Part shown: positions 37,959 through 46,835 of the stretch, piece after piece | Position numbering within the stretch: the first letter of the stretch is position 1 | Layout: every line of letters begins with the position of its first letter | From: Malikia sp. | GTDB lineage: Bacteria > Pseudomonadota > Gammaproteobacteria > Burkholderiales > Burkholderiaceae_C | Direction of reading: 5' to 3' | Assembly (NCBI RefSeq): GCF_028687635.1 | Contig: NZ_JAQTZS010000020.1 | Location: 1-51,209, forward strand | DNA length: 51,209 bases | Translations under genes and position numbers: made by a program | Notes under the pieces: generated by a model | Told to the model about the DNA's origin: nothing | Seen by the model: the letters and a program-made list of their open reading frames with translations, nothing else | Database searches by the model: none

Positions 37959-40442
37959 ATGAAACTCGACGACCTGCATCTGTCGGCCCATGCAATGGCC
38001 CCGCAACCGATCAGCCTGGACGTGCTGCGCGAGAAATACCTCAAGGGCGACGAGTCCAGCATCGAGGACCTGTACGCCCGTGTCGCGCGCGCGCTGGCCT
38101 CGGTCGAGCAGCCTGAGTTGCGCGAGGAATACGAAGCGCGCTTCCTGCAGAACCTGCGCGCCGGCGCGATCGGCGCGGGCCGCATCATGAGCGCGGCCGG
38201 CACCGACATCCAGGCCACGCTGATCAACTGCTTCGTGCAGCCGGTGGGCGACTGCATCCAGGGCGTGGACGACGAGGGCTTCCCGGGCATCTACGAGGCG
38301 CTGCGCGAGGCCGCAGAGACCATGCGCCGCGGTGGCGGCGTGGGCTATGACTTCTCGCGCATCCGTCCCAAGGGCGCGCGCGTCAAGGGCACGGCGTCGA
38401 TGGCGTCGGGCCCCTGCAGCTACATCAATGTGTTCGACCAGTCCTGCTCGACGGTCGAGAGCGCCGGCGCGCGCCGTGGCGCCCAGATGGGGGTGCTGCG
38501 CATCGACCACCCGGATGTGCGCGAGTTCATCACCGCCAAGCGCACCCCGGGCCGCTGGAACAACTTCAACGTCTCGGTCGGTGTGTCCGATGCCTTCATG
38601 CAGGCCGTGGTCAACGACGCCCCATGGGATCTGGTGCACCGCGCCATGCCGGGCGAGCACCTGCTGGCCGCCGGCGCTCGCCAGCGCACCGACGGCCAAT
38701 GGGTCTACCAGACCGTGCCGGCGCGCGAGCTGTGGGACACCGTGATGAAGTCGGCCTACGACTTCGCCGAGCCGGGCATCCTGTTCCTGGACAACATCAA
38801 CACCGACAACAACCTGGGCTACTGCGAGACCATCGCGGCGACCAACCCCTGTGGCGAGCAACCCTTGCCCTCCTACGGCTGCTGCGACCTCGGCCCGGTG
38901 ATCCTGCCGCGCTTCGTGCGCCACGCCTTCGGCCGCCAGGGCGAGGCCAGCTTCGACTTCGCCGCCTTCGAGCAGGTCGTGGCACTCCAGGTGCGCGCGC
39001 TCGACAACGTGCTGGACCTGACCTGGTGGCCGCTGCCGCAGCAGAACGAGGAGTCCAGGTCCAAGCGCCGCATCGGCGTCGGCTTCACCGGCATGGGCAA
39101 CACGCTGACGATGCTCAACCTGCGCTACGACAGCGAGGCCGGCCGATCGATGGCGGCCCGCATCGCCGAGACCATGCGCGACGCCGCCTATCGTGCCTCG
39201 GTCGAGCTGGCCCGGGAAAAAGGCGCCTTCCCGCTGTTCGATGCCGACGGCTACCTCAAGGCCGGCAGCTTCGCCAGCCGCCTGCCCGCCGACCTCCAGC
39301 AGGCAATCCGCCAGCATGGCATCCGCAACAGCCACCTGCTGTCGATCGCGCCGACCGGCACCGTGAGCCTGGCCTTCGCCGACAACGCCTCCAACGGCAT
39401 CGAGCCGGCGTTCTCCTGGACCTACACCCGCAAGAAGCGCGAGGCCGACGGCAGCCGCAGCGAGTACCAGGTGCAGGACCACGCCTGGCGGGTCTGGCAG
39501 GAGCTCGGCGGCGACCCGAACCAGCTGCCGGTGGGCTTCGTCAACGCGCTGGAGATGAAGGCGGCCGACCACATCGGCATGATGCAGGCGGTCCAGCCCT
39601 TCGTCGATACCGCCATCTCCAAGACCGTCAACGTGCCGGCCGACTATCCCTACGAGGACTTCAAGGGCCTGTACCTGCAGGCCTGGCACGCGCGCCTCAA
39701 GGGCCTGGCCACCTACCGCCCCAACAGCATCCTGGGCTCGGTGCTCGAAGTGACTCCGGCCCCGGCACCCGCCGCCGAGCCGGTTCCGGCCGCTGCACCC
39801 GCTCCGGTCACTGCCACCACGCCGGTGGCGGCCGCCCCGTTCGACCCGATGCGCACCGTGATCGAGAGCCGCCCCAAGGGCGCGCTGTCGGCGGTGGCCG
39901 AGAAGCTCGATTACTGGACCCAGGAAGGCCAGAAGACGCTCTACCTGATCGTCTCCTTCCTGCCAGTGGCCGACGGCCATGGCGGGACGGTGGACCGCGC
40001 GGTCGAGTTCTTCATGCCGGTCGGCCAGAGCAACGAGTCACAGCAGTGGATCACCTCGAGCATGCGCCTGCTGTCGCTGGCGGCGCGCGGCGGCTTCCTG
40101 GAGCGCGCGCTCAGCGACATGCGCAAGGTGGCCTGGGACCGCGGCCCGGTGCGCCTGGGCACCCACGAGCGCGAGGACGGCGCCCGCATCCCGATGTGGC
40201 ACGACTCCGAGGTGGCGGCGATCGCCTACGCGATCCAGAACATCCTGACGCTGCGCGCGAAACAGAACGAGCAGGCCGAACAGCTCAACCTGCCGCTGGC
40301 GGAGCAGGACCTGGCGCTCGCCTCCGAGGCTCCGCCCGTGATGGCCGGCAAGAAATGCCCCGAATGCGGCGCCCATGCCGTGATCAGGAAGGACGGCTGC
40401 GAGTACTGCACCCAGTGCGGCCACCTGGGCAGTTGCGGCTGA
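37959..40442 (+). CDS. nrdJ: Class II (B12-dependent) ribonucleotide reductase
   Basis: An 827-residue adenosylcobalamin-dependent reductase making deoxynucleotides independent of oxygen. The catalytic barrel shows MRRGGGVGYDFSRIRP, NPCGEQPLPSYGCCDLG (active-site Cys and Glu) and SIAPTGTVSLAF. A Pro/Ala-rich linker at about 602-630 separates it from a C-terminal domain ending in a zinc ribbon (CPECGAHAVI ... CEYCTQCGHLGSCG) that supplies the reducing thiols. Two NrdR boxes lie 160-200 bases upstream. No small subunit is needed or present. Confidence 0.94.
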   Translation: MKLDDLHLSAHAMAPQPISLDVLREKYLKGDESSIEDLYARVARALASVEQPELREEYEARFLQNLRAGAIGAGRIMSAAGTDIQATLINCFVQPVGDCIQGVDDEGFPGIYEALREAAETMRRGGGVGYDFSRIRPKGARVKGTASMASGPCSYINVFDQSCSTVESAGARRGAQMGVLRIDHPDVREFITAKRTPGRWNNFNVSVGVSDAFMQAVVNDAPWDLVHRAMPGEHLLAAGARQRTDGQWVYQTVPARELWDTVMKSAYDFAEPGILFLDNINTDNNLGYCETIAATNPCGEQPLPSYGCCDLGPVILPRFVRHAFGRQGEASFDFAAFEQVVALQVRALDNVLDLTWWPLPQQNEESRSKRRIGVGFTGMGNTLTMLNLRYDSEAGRSMAARIAETMRDAAYRASVELAREKGAFPLFDADGYLKAGSFASRLPADLQQAIRQHGIRNSHLLSIAPTGTVSLAFADNASNGIEPAFSWTYTRKKREADGSRSEYQVQDHAWRVWQELGGDPNQLPVGFVNALEMKAADHIGMMQAVQPFVDTAISKTVNVPADYPYEDFKGLYLQAWHARLKGLATYRPNSILGSVLEVTPAPAPAAEPVPAAAPAPVTATTPVAAAPFDPMRTVIESRPKGALSAVAEKLDYWTQEGQKTLYLIVSFLPVADGHGGTVDRAVEFFMPVGQSNESQQWITSSMRLLSLAARGGFLERALSDMRKVAWDRGPVRLGTHEREDGARIPMWHDSEVAAIAYAIQNILTLRAKQNEQAEQLNLPLAEQDLALASEAPPVMAGKKCPECGAHAVIRKDGCEYCTQCGHLGSCG

Positions 40443-40460
40443 TCGCTCCCCGGGACACGC

Positions 40461-43274
40461 TCACGCCACGCTTGAGGCTGCCGCCAAGGCGGCAGCCATG
40501 GCCTGCATGAGCTTGTTCCACTGCCGCTCCAGCAGCGGCATCTGCCGGGCGATCTCATCCGCCTGCCCCTGCGTGCCGGCCTTTTCGAGCCGCTCGCAGA
40601 CTTCACCCAGCGCCATGGCCCCGACCGAACGCGACGAGGATTTGAGCGTGTGCGCGACGCGCGCGACCTGGCGCCATTCGGCCTCGGCGAAACCCGCATG
40701 CAGCTGCGGCACGAGCTCGGCGGCGGAAGTCCGGTAGTCCTGCAGGAATTCACGCACGAGTTCATGCCCGCCTCCGATCAGTTCGGCCAACACATCGAGA
40801 TCGAGCACGGACAGTGAGGGCAGCACATCCTCCTCGACGGGCATCTGGTCGGACTCGACCACGCTCGATGCCAGCTCGGCGACCAGGCAAGCCCCGTCGT
40901 CCACGACCCGCATCCAGTGCGCCAGCTTCTCGCCGAGCAGGTCGATCTTGACCGGCTTGGTAAGGAAATCATCGACCCCCATCGCGCGCCAGCCGTCCCA
41001 GCTGGCATCCATGGCATTCGCCGACAGCACGATGATCGGCATGCGCACGCCCTCGCCCTCCTCGGATCGGATATGCTGGGCCAGCTCGTAGCCACCCATG
41101 TACGGCATCTGCAAGTCGGTCAACAGCAGGGCATAGGACTGCTCACGCCAACGCGACAGGGCCACGCTGCCATTCCCGACGAATTCACAGGCATAACCCA
41201 GGCGCTTGAGCTGCTGGCCAATCACCTTGCGATTGACGGGATTGTCCTCGGCCACCAGTATCGGCTGCGAGGGTGTACGGAGCGCTGGAGCGTCCAGCCG
41301 CGCCGCGGGCCGGTCCACGGACGGAACGGCTCGGGGCGGAGATCCGGGCTCGGCCTCTTGGCCGGGCCTGTCCTCGCTGGCATGGGCCAGTGGAAACTCG
41401 ACCCAGAAAGTGCTGCCGACCCCGACCTCGCTTTTGACCCCGATGCGGCCATGCATCTTCCTCACCATCTTCTTGGTGATGTTGAGGCCGATGCCCGTGC
41501 CTTCGATCGCCGAGTTCTTGGCCCCCAGACGGTTGAAGGGTTTGAACAGACTGCCGAGATACTTCTCCTCTATGCCGATGCCGGTGTCGGAGACCAGTAT
41601 CCTGACGCTGCGCTCATCGACCAGCTGGGTTCTGACCTCGATCCGGCCATCGGGGCGGTTGTATTTGACCGCATTCGACATCAGGTTGATTAGAACCTGC
41701 TTGAGCCACACCCGATCGACCTGGATCAGATGCGCAGATTCCCGGGCGATGTCGAGCGTGATGCCATTGGCCTGCGCCGCCTGCTCGATCAGATCCTCAC
41801 ACTCGTCGAGCACGGCGTTGAGCGCGACGGGAACGAGCGTGACGGGAATCTGGCTGTGATTGACCTTGGCGAGGTCGAGCAGGTCGTTGACGAGCGCGAG
41901 CAGATGCTTGCCAGCATTGACCATGTCCTGAACGAGATCCTTGTTCTCTTCGGTCAGATGCTCATCCATCTCCAGCATCTGGCCAAAACCCAGGATGGCA
42001 TTGAGCGGCGTGCGCAGTTCGTGACTGACGGTCGCGAGGAACTGGTCCTTGGTCCTGGCGGCATCCTCGGCGACCTTCTGGGCGTGGCGCAACTCCATCT
42101 CGCGCTGCTTGGCGACTTGGATGTCCTGCATGGTGCCGTTGAGGCGGATACATCGGCCCTCGATCTGCTCGGCATGGCCGATGATGCGCAGCCAGCGCTG
42201 CTCGCCATTGAAGGTCTGCAGCAGCAGTTCGAGATCCCAGCCGCCACCGCCCTGTGTCGCGTGCTGGATGGCCTGCTCCAGGATATCGCGTTGTTCGACC
42301 CGGGCCAGCAGGCTTTCGAGCGCGAGCGGAACCTCGGGCAGGGTCTTGAGCAAGGTGGCACCGAACGGCGAGAGGTGCAGCGTATCGCCGGCGATATCGT
42401 AATCCCAGAACCCGATCTGGGCCGCCTGGGTCGAGAGCTCCAGCGCCTGCTTGGTGCGCAGCAGCAGCAGATCGTTGTTCTTGTCGGCGGTGATGTCGGT
42501 GGCGAACTTGACCACCTTGTACGGTTGATCGTCAGGACCGATGATCGGGTTGTAGGAGCACTGGATCCAGATGGTTGCCCCGCTCTTGGAGAGCCGGCGG
42601 TATTCGCCCGAGTCGAACTGCCCTTGGCGCAGGCGCTCCCAGAGCGATTCGTACTCGGCGCCATGGGCATCGAGCGGATCGCAGAAAAGGCTGTGCGACC
42701 GGCCCACGATTTCCTGCAAGCCGTAGCCGAACATGGCCAGGAAGTTCTCGTTGGCATGCAGCACGCGACCCTGCATGTCGAACTCGACGACCGCCTGCAC
42801 CTTGTTGAGCGCACGCATCTGGCCCTCATACTCGGCCGCGGCGAGCTTGGCCGGCGTGATGTCGGTGGCGAACTTGACGATGTGGTCGATCTGTCCATCG
42901 ACCCCCCGGACCGGGTTGTACGAAGCCTGCAGCCAGACCGTCCGGCCATCCTTGCCGAGGTAATGAAACTCGCCAGCCTGCGCCTCGCCGCAGCGCAGCC
43001 GGGTCCAGAACCGATCGTAAGCCTCGCTCTCCGCATGGTCCGGGTCACAGAAAATCCGGTGATGGCGACCAACCATCTCGTGGAACTCATAGCCCATGGC
43101 CTGCAAGAACAGCGAGTTGGCCTGCAGCACATGGCCATGGAGATCGAACTTGATGATGGCCTGGATGCGATCGAGCGCCTCCACCAATCCAGACTGGGCA
43201 ACGAACAAGGACGGCGTGTAGGGCTGATGGGTAGATGGCGACATGTTCTCGGACTCGGAGATAGGGACGGACAT
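40461..43274 (-). CDS. Hybrid sensor histidine kinase: [27 protein letters not shown]
   Basis: A 937-residue cytosolic kinase; no membrane helix is visible. Two closely similar PAS/PAC repeats (about 25-135 and 145-258, each with MGRxHxxFCDP-like and WLQASYNP / WIQCSYNP blocks) are followed by a weaker third PAS. Then come HisKA (His418 in TVSHELRTPLNAIL), HATPase (SNAVKYN, GIGIEEKYLG, GTGIGLNITKK), a receiver (Asp720 in LLTDLQMPYMGG) and a C-terminal Hpt (His875 in VAHTLKSSSRS). It can thus run a full His-Asp-His phosphorelay; the partner regulator is encoded 20 bases upstream. The repeated PAS pair resembles Aer/BdlA-type redox or heme sensors, an inference. Confidence 0.9.
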   Translation of the reverse strand: MSVPISESENMSPSTHQPYTPSLFVAQSGLVEALDRIQAIIKFDLHGHVLQANSLFLQAMGYEFHEMVGRHHRIFCDPDHAESEAYDRFWTRLRCGEAQAGEFHYLGKDGRTVWLQASYNPVRGVDGQIDHIVKFATDITPAKLAAAEYEGQMRALNKVQAVVEFDMQGRVLHANENFLAMFGYGLQEIVGRSHSLFCDPLDAHGAEYESLWERLRQGQFDSGEYRRLSKSGATIWIQCSYNPIIGPDDQPYKVVKFATDITADKNNDLLLLRTKQALELSTQAAQIGFWDYDIAGDTLHLSPFGATLLKTLPEVPLALESLLARVEQRDILEQAIQHATQGGGGWDLELLLQTFNGEQRWLRIIGHAEQIEGRCIRLNGTMQDIQVAKQREMELRHAQKVAEDAARTKDQFLATVSHELRTPLNAILGFGQMLEMDEHLTEENKDLVQDMVNAGKHLLALVNDLLDLAKVNHSQIPVTLVPVALNAVLDECEDLIEQAAQANGITLDIARESAHLIQVDRVWLKQVLINLMSNAVKYNRPDGRIEVRTQLVDERSVRILVSDTGIGIEEKYLGSLFKPFNRLGAKNSAIEGTGIGLNITKKMVRKMHGRIGVKSEVGVGSTFWVEFPLAHASEDRPGQEAEPGSPPRAVPSVDRPAARLDAPALRTPSQPILVAEDNPVNRKVIGQQLKRLGYACEFVGNGSVALSRWREQSYALLLTDLQMPYMGGYELAQHIRSEEGEGVRMPIIVLSANAMDASWDGWRAMGVDDFLTKPVKIDLLGEKLAHWMRVVDDGACLVAELASSVVESDQMPVEEDVLPSLSVLDLDVLAELIGGGHELVREFLQDYRTSAAELVPQLHAGFAEAEWRQVARVAHTLKSSSRSVGAMALGEVCERLEKAGTQGQADEIARQMPLLERQWNKLMQAMAAALAAASSVA

Positions 43275-43294
43275 CGGATGCGAGCCATCGGATG

Positions 43295-44437
43295 TCAGCC
43301 CAGGAAGCGCAACACTTTCTTGTGCAACACAACGCGCTTGAAGGGCTTGACCAGAAAATCGGCGGCGCCGGCCTGCAAGCTCTGCGCGAGGATCTCCTTG
43401 TCGCTGTTGCCAGTCACCATGACGATCGGCACCGCGGCGCCATTGGGCATCGACTTGAGGTAGCGGGTCAGGTCGATGCCCGTGATGTCGGGCATCATCA
43501 CATCCATCAAGACCAGGCAGGGCTGCTTCTGCTTGAACAAGGCAATCGCCTCGATGCCCGAGCTCGCGCACGCCAGCTCGCAGTTCAGGTCGGCCAGCAG
43601 GTGGCTGACGAGCTTGTGCTGGAAGCCATCGTCATCGACCAGCAAGATGGTGGGCCTGGCGGGAGGCGGCGTCGGCGGGCTGTCGCTCGGGCGCAGCTGC
43701 TCGATGGTGGACTTGACGCCATCGAGCCAGTCATCGACAGGCAGCAGGACACCGCGCGCCTGCTGCAGCGGGACGCCCAGCCCGACAGCCATCAGCTCGG
43801 TGAAAGCCTGCCGCAGCAGTTCGGGATCCTGCACCGTCACAGCGGCCTTCATCTCCCCGCTGAGCATGGCCTGCGCGAAGTCGGACATGGCATCGCCGAC
43901 GCCGACCTCGGCCTGCATCAGACTGGCCTGGGCACGCGCCGTGTGCTGCAGGCCCTGGGTCAACTGCAGGTCGAGCTGGGCTTGCAAATGCTTGACCTGG
44001 CGCACATAGGCAGCCAGTTGCGTCTGCTCGCGCTGCGCCTGCATCGCGCGAGCCGCGAGCAGAACCGACATCGGCAGGCGCGCGCCGTCGAGCGTCATCG
44101 GCCAGAACAGCAGGTAGTCGTCGAAATGCTCCAGGCAGCAGAGCTCATAAGCGGTCTTGGCATCCGTCTTGTTGCACAGTATCAGGGTGCGGTGCGGATG
44201 GTTGGCCGCGATCTTGCTGAGGCGGCACAGCCCCATGTAATAACCCCGGGCTTTCTCCAGACCGTTGAAGGCCAGAATCAGCACCTCGGGCAAATGCCGC
44301 TCGAAGTCGGCGACATAGTCCTCGGAGGCGGTCGAGACCGCCAGCCGCGTGAAGACATGCGCCAGCAACTTACGAACCAAGTCGGCATCCGCCGTCGAGT
44401 CGCCGGCGACCAGTATGGGGGCTGCGTAGCTCGTCAT
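43295..44437 (-). CDS. Response regulator with degenerate N-terminal and active C-terminal receiver
   Basis: A 380-residue protein. Residues ~8-130 have the outline of a receiver (ILVAGDSTADADLVRKLLAH ... LCNKTDAKTAY) but lack the phospho-acceptor Asp, so it looks like a pseudo-receiver. A helical middle (about 135-255) follows, then a canonical receiver: LLVDDDGFQHKLV, Asp312 in LVLMDVMMPDITG, VMVTGNSDKE and LVKPFKR. There is no DNA-binding or enzyme output domain, so it probably works by protein contact. The ATG at 44437 is preferred to an upstream GTG. It is followed by the hybrid kinase gene and is its likely partner. Confidence 0.82.
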   Translation of the reverse strand: MTSYAAPILVAGDSTADADLVRKLLAHVFTRLAVSTASEDYVADFERHLPEVLILAFNGLEKARGYYMGLCRLSKIAANHPHRTLILCNKTDAKTAYELCCLEHFDDYLLFWPMTLDGARLPMSVLLAARAMQAQREQTQLAAYVRQVKHLQAQLDLQLTQGLQHTARAQASLMQAEVGVGDAMSDFAQAMLSGEMKAAVTVQDPELLRQAFTELMAVGLGVPLQQARGVLLPVDDWLDGVKSTIEQLRPSDSPPTPPPARPTILLVDDDGFQHKLVSHLLADLNCELACASSGIEAIALFKQKQPCLVLMDVMMPDITGIDLTRYLKSMPNGAAVPIVMVTGNSDKEILAQSLQAGAADFLVKPFKRVVLHKKVLRFLG

Positions 44438-44817
44438 CAGCACAAGTCCGCCTTCATGGGTGCGGGGCGATGGTGAGGCGGACTGCCCCCGGCGACACGC
44501 GATCAATCACCATCTGGAGATCGCCATCATCCACACAAATCTTGGCACAGAGGTGAAAATTTTCAAATCTCATTATTCAACCAGCAATAACGCATCCTCC
44601 CTACCAACGCCCCTGCGGAACTGGCCAGCGGGACAGCAGAAAAACTTCTTTCTCGCATCGTAGAAAGGAAAAAATACGCTTTCATGAAATTTGTATTCAA
44701 ACTGGATTAATTCCCGTCTCGACAAGGCCCGCTCCAGCGTACGTAGCTTCCACAATTTTCCTGTCGTGATGGCCGGTGGACAATTCGTTCATTACTAAAA
44801 CCACGATAGGAGATCAC
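44438..44817. promoter_or_regulatory. Divergent region between the regulator gene and tctBA
   Basis: A 380-base gap, AT-rich from about 44540 to 44720, that must carry promoters for the regulator/kinase pair (minus) and the tct genes (plus). I see no protein gene, no strong inverted repeat and no clear -24/-12 or -10/-35 pair. AGGAGA at 44807-44812 is the tctB ribosome-binding site. Confidence 0.5.
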
Positions 44818-45306
44818 ATGGCGATCAAAAGCCAACAAAACCTGGTCGCGGGACTGATGTTCACGCTCACGGGGGCCGCGTTCGCGCTGGGTGCCCGCGA
44901 GTACGACATGGGCACCGCCGGCCGCATGGGCCCGGGCTACTTCCCGCTCGTGCTCGGCGTCATCCTGGCCGTGCTCGGCATGCTGACCGCCATCCAGTCC
45001 TTCGGCGCCAAGCCGCAAGAAGGCCAGGAAATCGGCAAGATCGCCTGGCGGCCGCTGACCTTCGTCATCGGCGCCAACCTGATCTTCGGCCTGCTGCTCG
45101 GCGGCCTGCCCAGCCTGGGCATCCCGGCCATGGGCCTGATGGTCGCGATCGTCGGCCTGACCTTCGTGTCCATGCTGGCCAGCAAGGACTTCTGCATCAA
45201 GCGCGCATTCATCCTGTCTGCCATCCTGGCCGTCAGCAGCTATTTCGTGTTCGTCAAGATGCTTGGACTGACCTTCCAGGTCTGGCCCTGGTTCATCGGC
45301 GCCTGA
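44818..45306 (+). CDS. tctB: Tripartite tricarboxylate transporter, small membrane subunit TctB
   Basis: A 162-residue protein with four predicted helices, typical of TctB (DUF1468): AGLMFTLTGAAFALGAREY, the GTAGRMGPGYFPLVLGVIL signature after the first helix, and a hydrophobic C-terminal half. It pairs with TctA in the inner membrane. Start decided by AGGAGA five bases before the ATG. tctA follows after 14 bases. The periplasmic receptor TctC is not encoded here. Confidence 0.9.
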   Translation: MAIKSQQNLVAGLMFTLTGAAFALGAREYDMGTAGRMGPGYFPLVLGVILAVLGMLTAIQSFGAKPQEGQEIGKIAWRPLTFVIGANLIFGLLLGGLPSLGIPAMGLMVAIVGLTFVSMLASKDFCIKRAFILSAILAVSSYFVFVKMLGLTFQVWPWFIGA

Positions 45307-45320
45307 AAGGAAAGCACATC

Positions 45321-46835
45321 ATGACGGATCTCATTGACCACCTCTCGCTTGGCTTCGGCGTCGCCTTCACGATGCAGAACCTGCTCTACGCGCTGATCGG
45401 CTGCCTGCTCGGCACCCTGATCGGCGTGCTGCCCGGCCTTGGGCCCGTGACGACGATCGCGATGCTGCTGCCCGCGACCTACGCGCTGCCGCCGATCGCC
45501 GCGCTCATCATGCTCGCCGGCATCTACTACGGCGCGCAATACGGCGGCTCGACCACCGCGATCCTGGTCAACCTGCCAGGCGAAGCCTCCTCGGTCGTGA
45601 CCGCGCTCGACGGCTACCAGATGGCCAAGAAAGGACGCGCCGGCCCGGCGCTGGCCGCCGCCGGCATCGGCAGCTTCTTCGCCGGCTCGGTCGGCACCCT
45701 GGTGCTGGCCGCCTTCGCGGTGCCGCTGACCGAGATCGCCTTCATGTTCGGCCCGGCCGAGTATTTCTCGCTCATGGTGCTGGGCCTGATCGGCGCCGTG
45801 GTGCTGGCCTCGGGCTCGCTGCTCAAGGCGATCTCGATGATCATCCTGGGCCTGCTGTTCGGCCTGGTCGGCACCGACGTCAACTCGGGCGTGGCGCGCT
45901 ACAGCTTCGACATCCCCGAGATGACCGACGGCATCAACTTCATCGTGATCGCGATGGGCCTGTTCGGCTACGGCGAGATCATCGTCAACCTGGCTCAGCC
46001 CGAGGAGGAACGCGCGCTCAACACCAAGAAGGTCAGCGGCCTGATGCCGACGGCGGCCGACTTCAAGGCCATGATGCCGGCCATCCTGCGCGGCACCGCG
46101 CTGGGCTCGGCGCTGGGCATCCTACCGGGTGGCGGCGCGCTGCTGTCGTCGTTCGCGGCCTACACGATCGAGAAGAAGACCAAGCTCAAGCCGGGCGAAG
46201 TACCGTTCGGCCAGGGCAACATCCGTGGCGTGGCAGCCCCCGAGGCGGCCAACAACGCTGGGTCGCAGACCTCCTTCATCCCGCTGCTGACGCTGGGCAT
46301 CCCGCCCAACGCCGTGATGGCGCTGATGGTCGGTGCCATGACCATACACAACATCCAGCCGGGTCCGCAGGTCATGACCAGCAACCCCGAGCTGTTCTGG
46401 GGCCTGATCGCCTCGATGTGGATCGGCAACCTGATGCTGGTGATCCTGAACCTGCCGCTGGTCGGCCTCTGGATCAAGCTGCTGTCGGTGCCCTACCGCT
46501 GGATGTTCCCGGCCATCGTGCTGTTCTGCGCGGTCGGCGTGTACTCGACCAACAACACCACCTTCGACATCTGGCTGACCGGCCTGTTCGGTGTGATCGG
46601 CTACTTCTTCGTCAAGCTCGGCTGCGAGCCCGCACCGCTGCTGCTGGGCCTGATCCTGGGTCCGATGATGGAGGAGAACCTGCGCCGCTCCATGCTGCTG
46701 TCGCGCGGCGACTGGAGCGTGTTCGTGACCCGTCCGCTGTCGGCCTCGCTGCTGGCCGTCGCCGCAGTGCTGCTGCTGATCGTGCTGTCGCCTTCGGTGA
46801 AGAAGAAGCGCGAGGAAGCCTTCGTGGAGGACTGA
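45321..46835 (+). CDS. tctA: Tripartite tricarboxylate transporter, large membrane subunit TctA
   Basis: A 504-residue permease with 10-12 helices. The TctA blocks are plain: LIGVLPGLGPVTTIAMLLP, MLAGIYYGAQYGGSTTAILV, NLPGEASSVVTALDGYQMA, PGGGALLSSFAAYTIEK and the region GLIL.PMMEENLRRSM. The family moves citrate and other carboxylates with a sodium or proton gradient. AAAGGAAAG precedes the ATG. Its stop codon abuts the TTG start of the kinase gene, so transporter and sensor are co-expressed. Confidence 0.95.
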   Translation: MTDLIDHLSLGFGVAFTMQNLLYALIGCLLGTLIGVLPGLGPVTTIAMLLPATYALPPIAALIMLAGIYYGAQYGGSTTAILVNLPGEASSVVTALDGYQMAKKGRAGPALAAAGIGSFFAGSVGTLVLAAFAVPLTEIAFMFGPAEYFSLMVLGLIGAVVLASGSLLKAISMIILGLLFGLVGTDVNSGVARYSFDIPEMTDGINFIVIAMGLFGYGEIIVNLAQPEEERALNTKKVSGLMPTAADFKAMMPAILRGTALGSALGILPGGGALLSSFAAYTIEKKTKLKPGEVPFGQGNIRGVAAPEAANNAGSQTSFIPLLTLGIPPNAVMALMVGAMTIHNIQPGPQVMTSNPELFWGLIASMWIGNLMLVILNLPLVGLWIKLLSVPYRWMFPAIVLFCAVGVYSTNNTTFDIWLTGLFGVIGYFFVKLGCEPAPLLLGLILGPMMEENLRRSMLLSRGDWSVFVTRPLSASLLAVAAVLLLIVLSPSVKKKREEAFVED

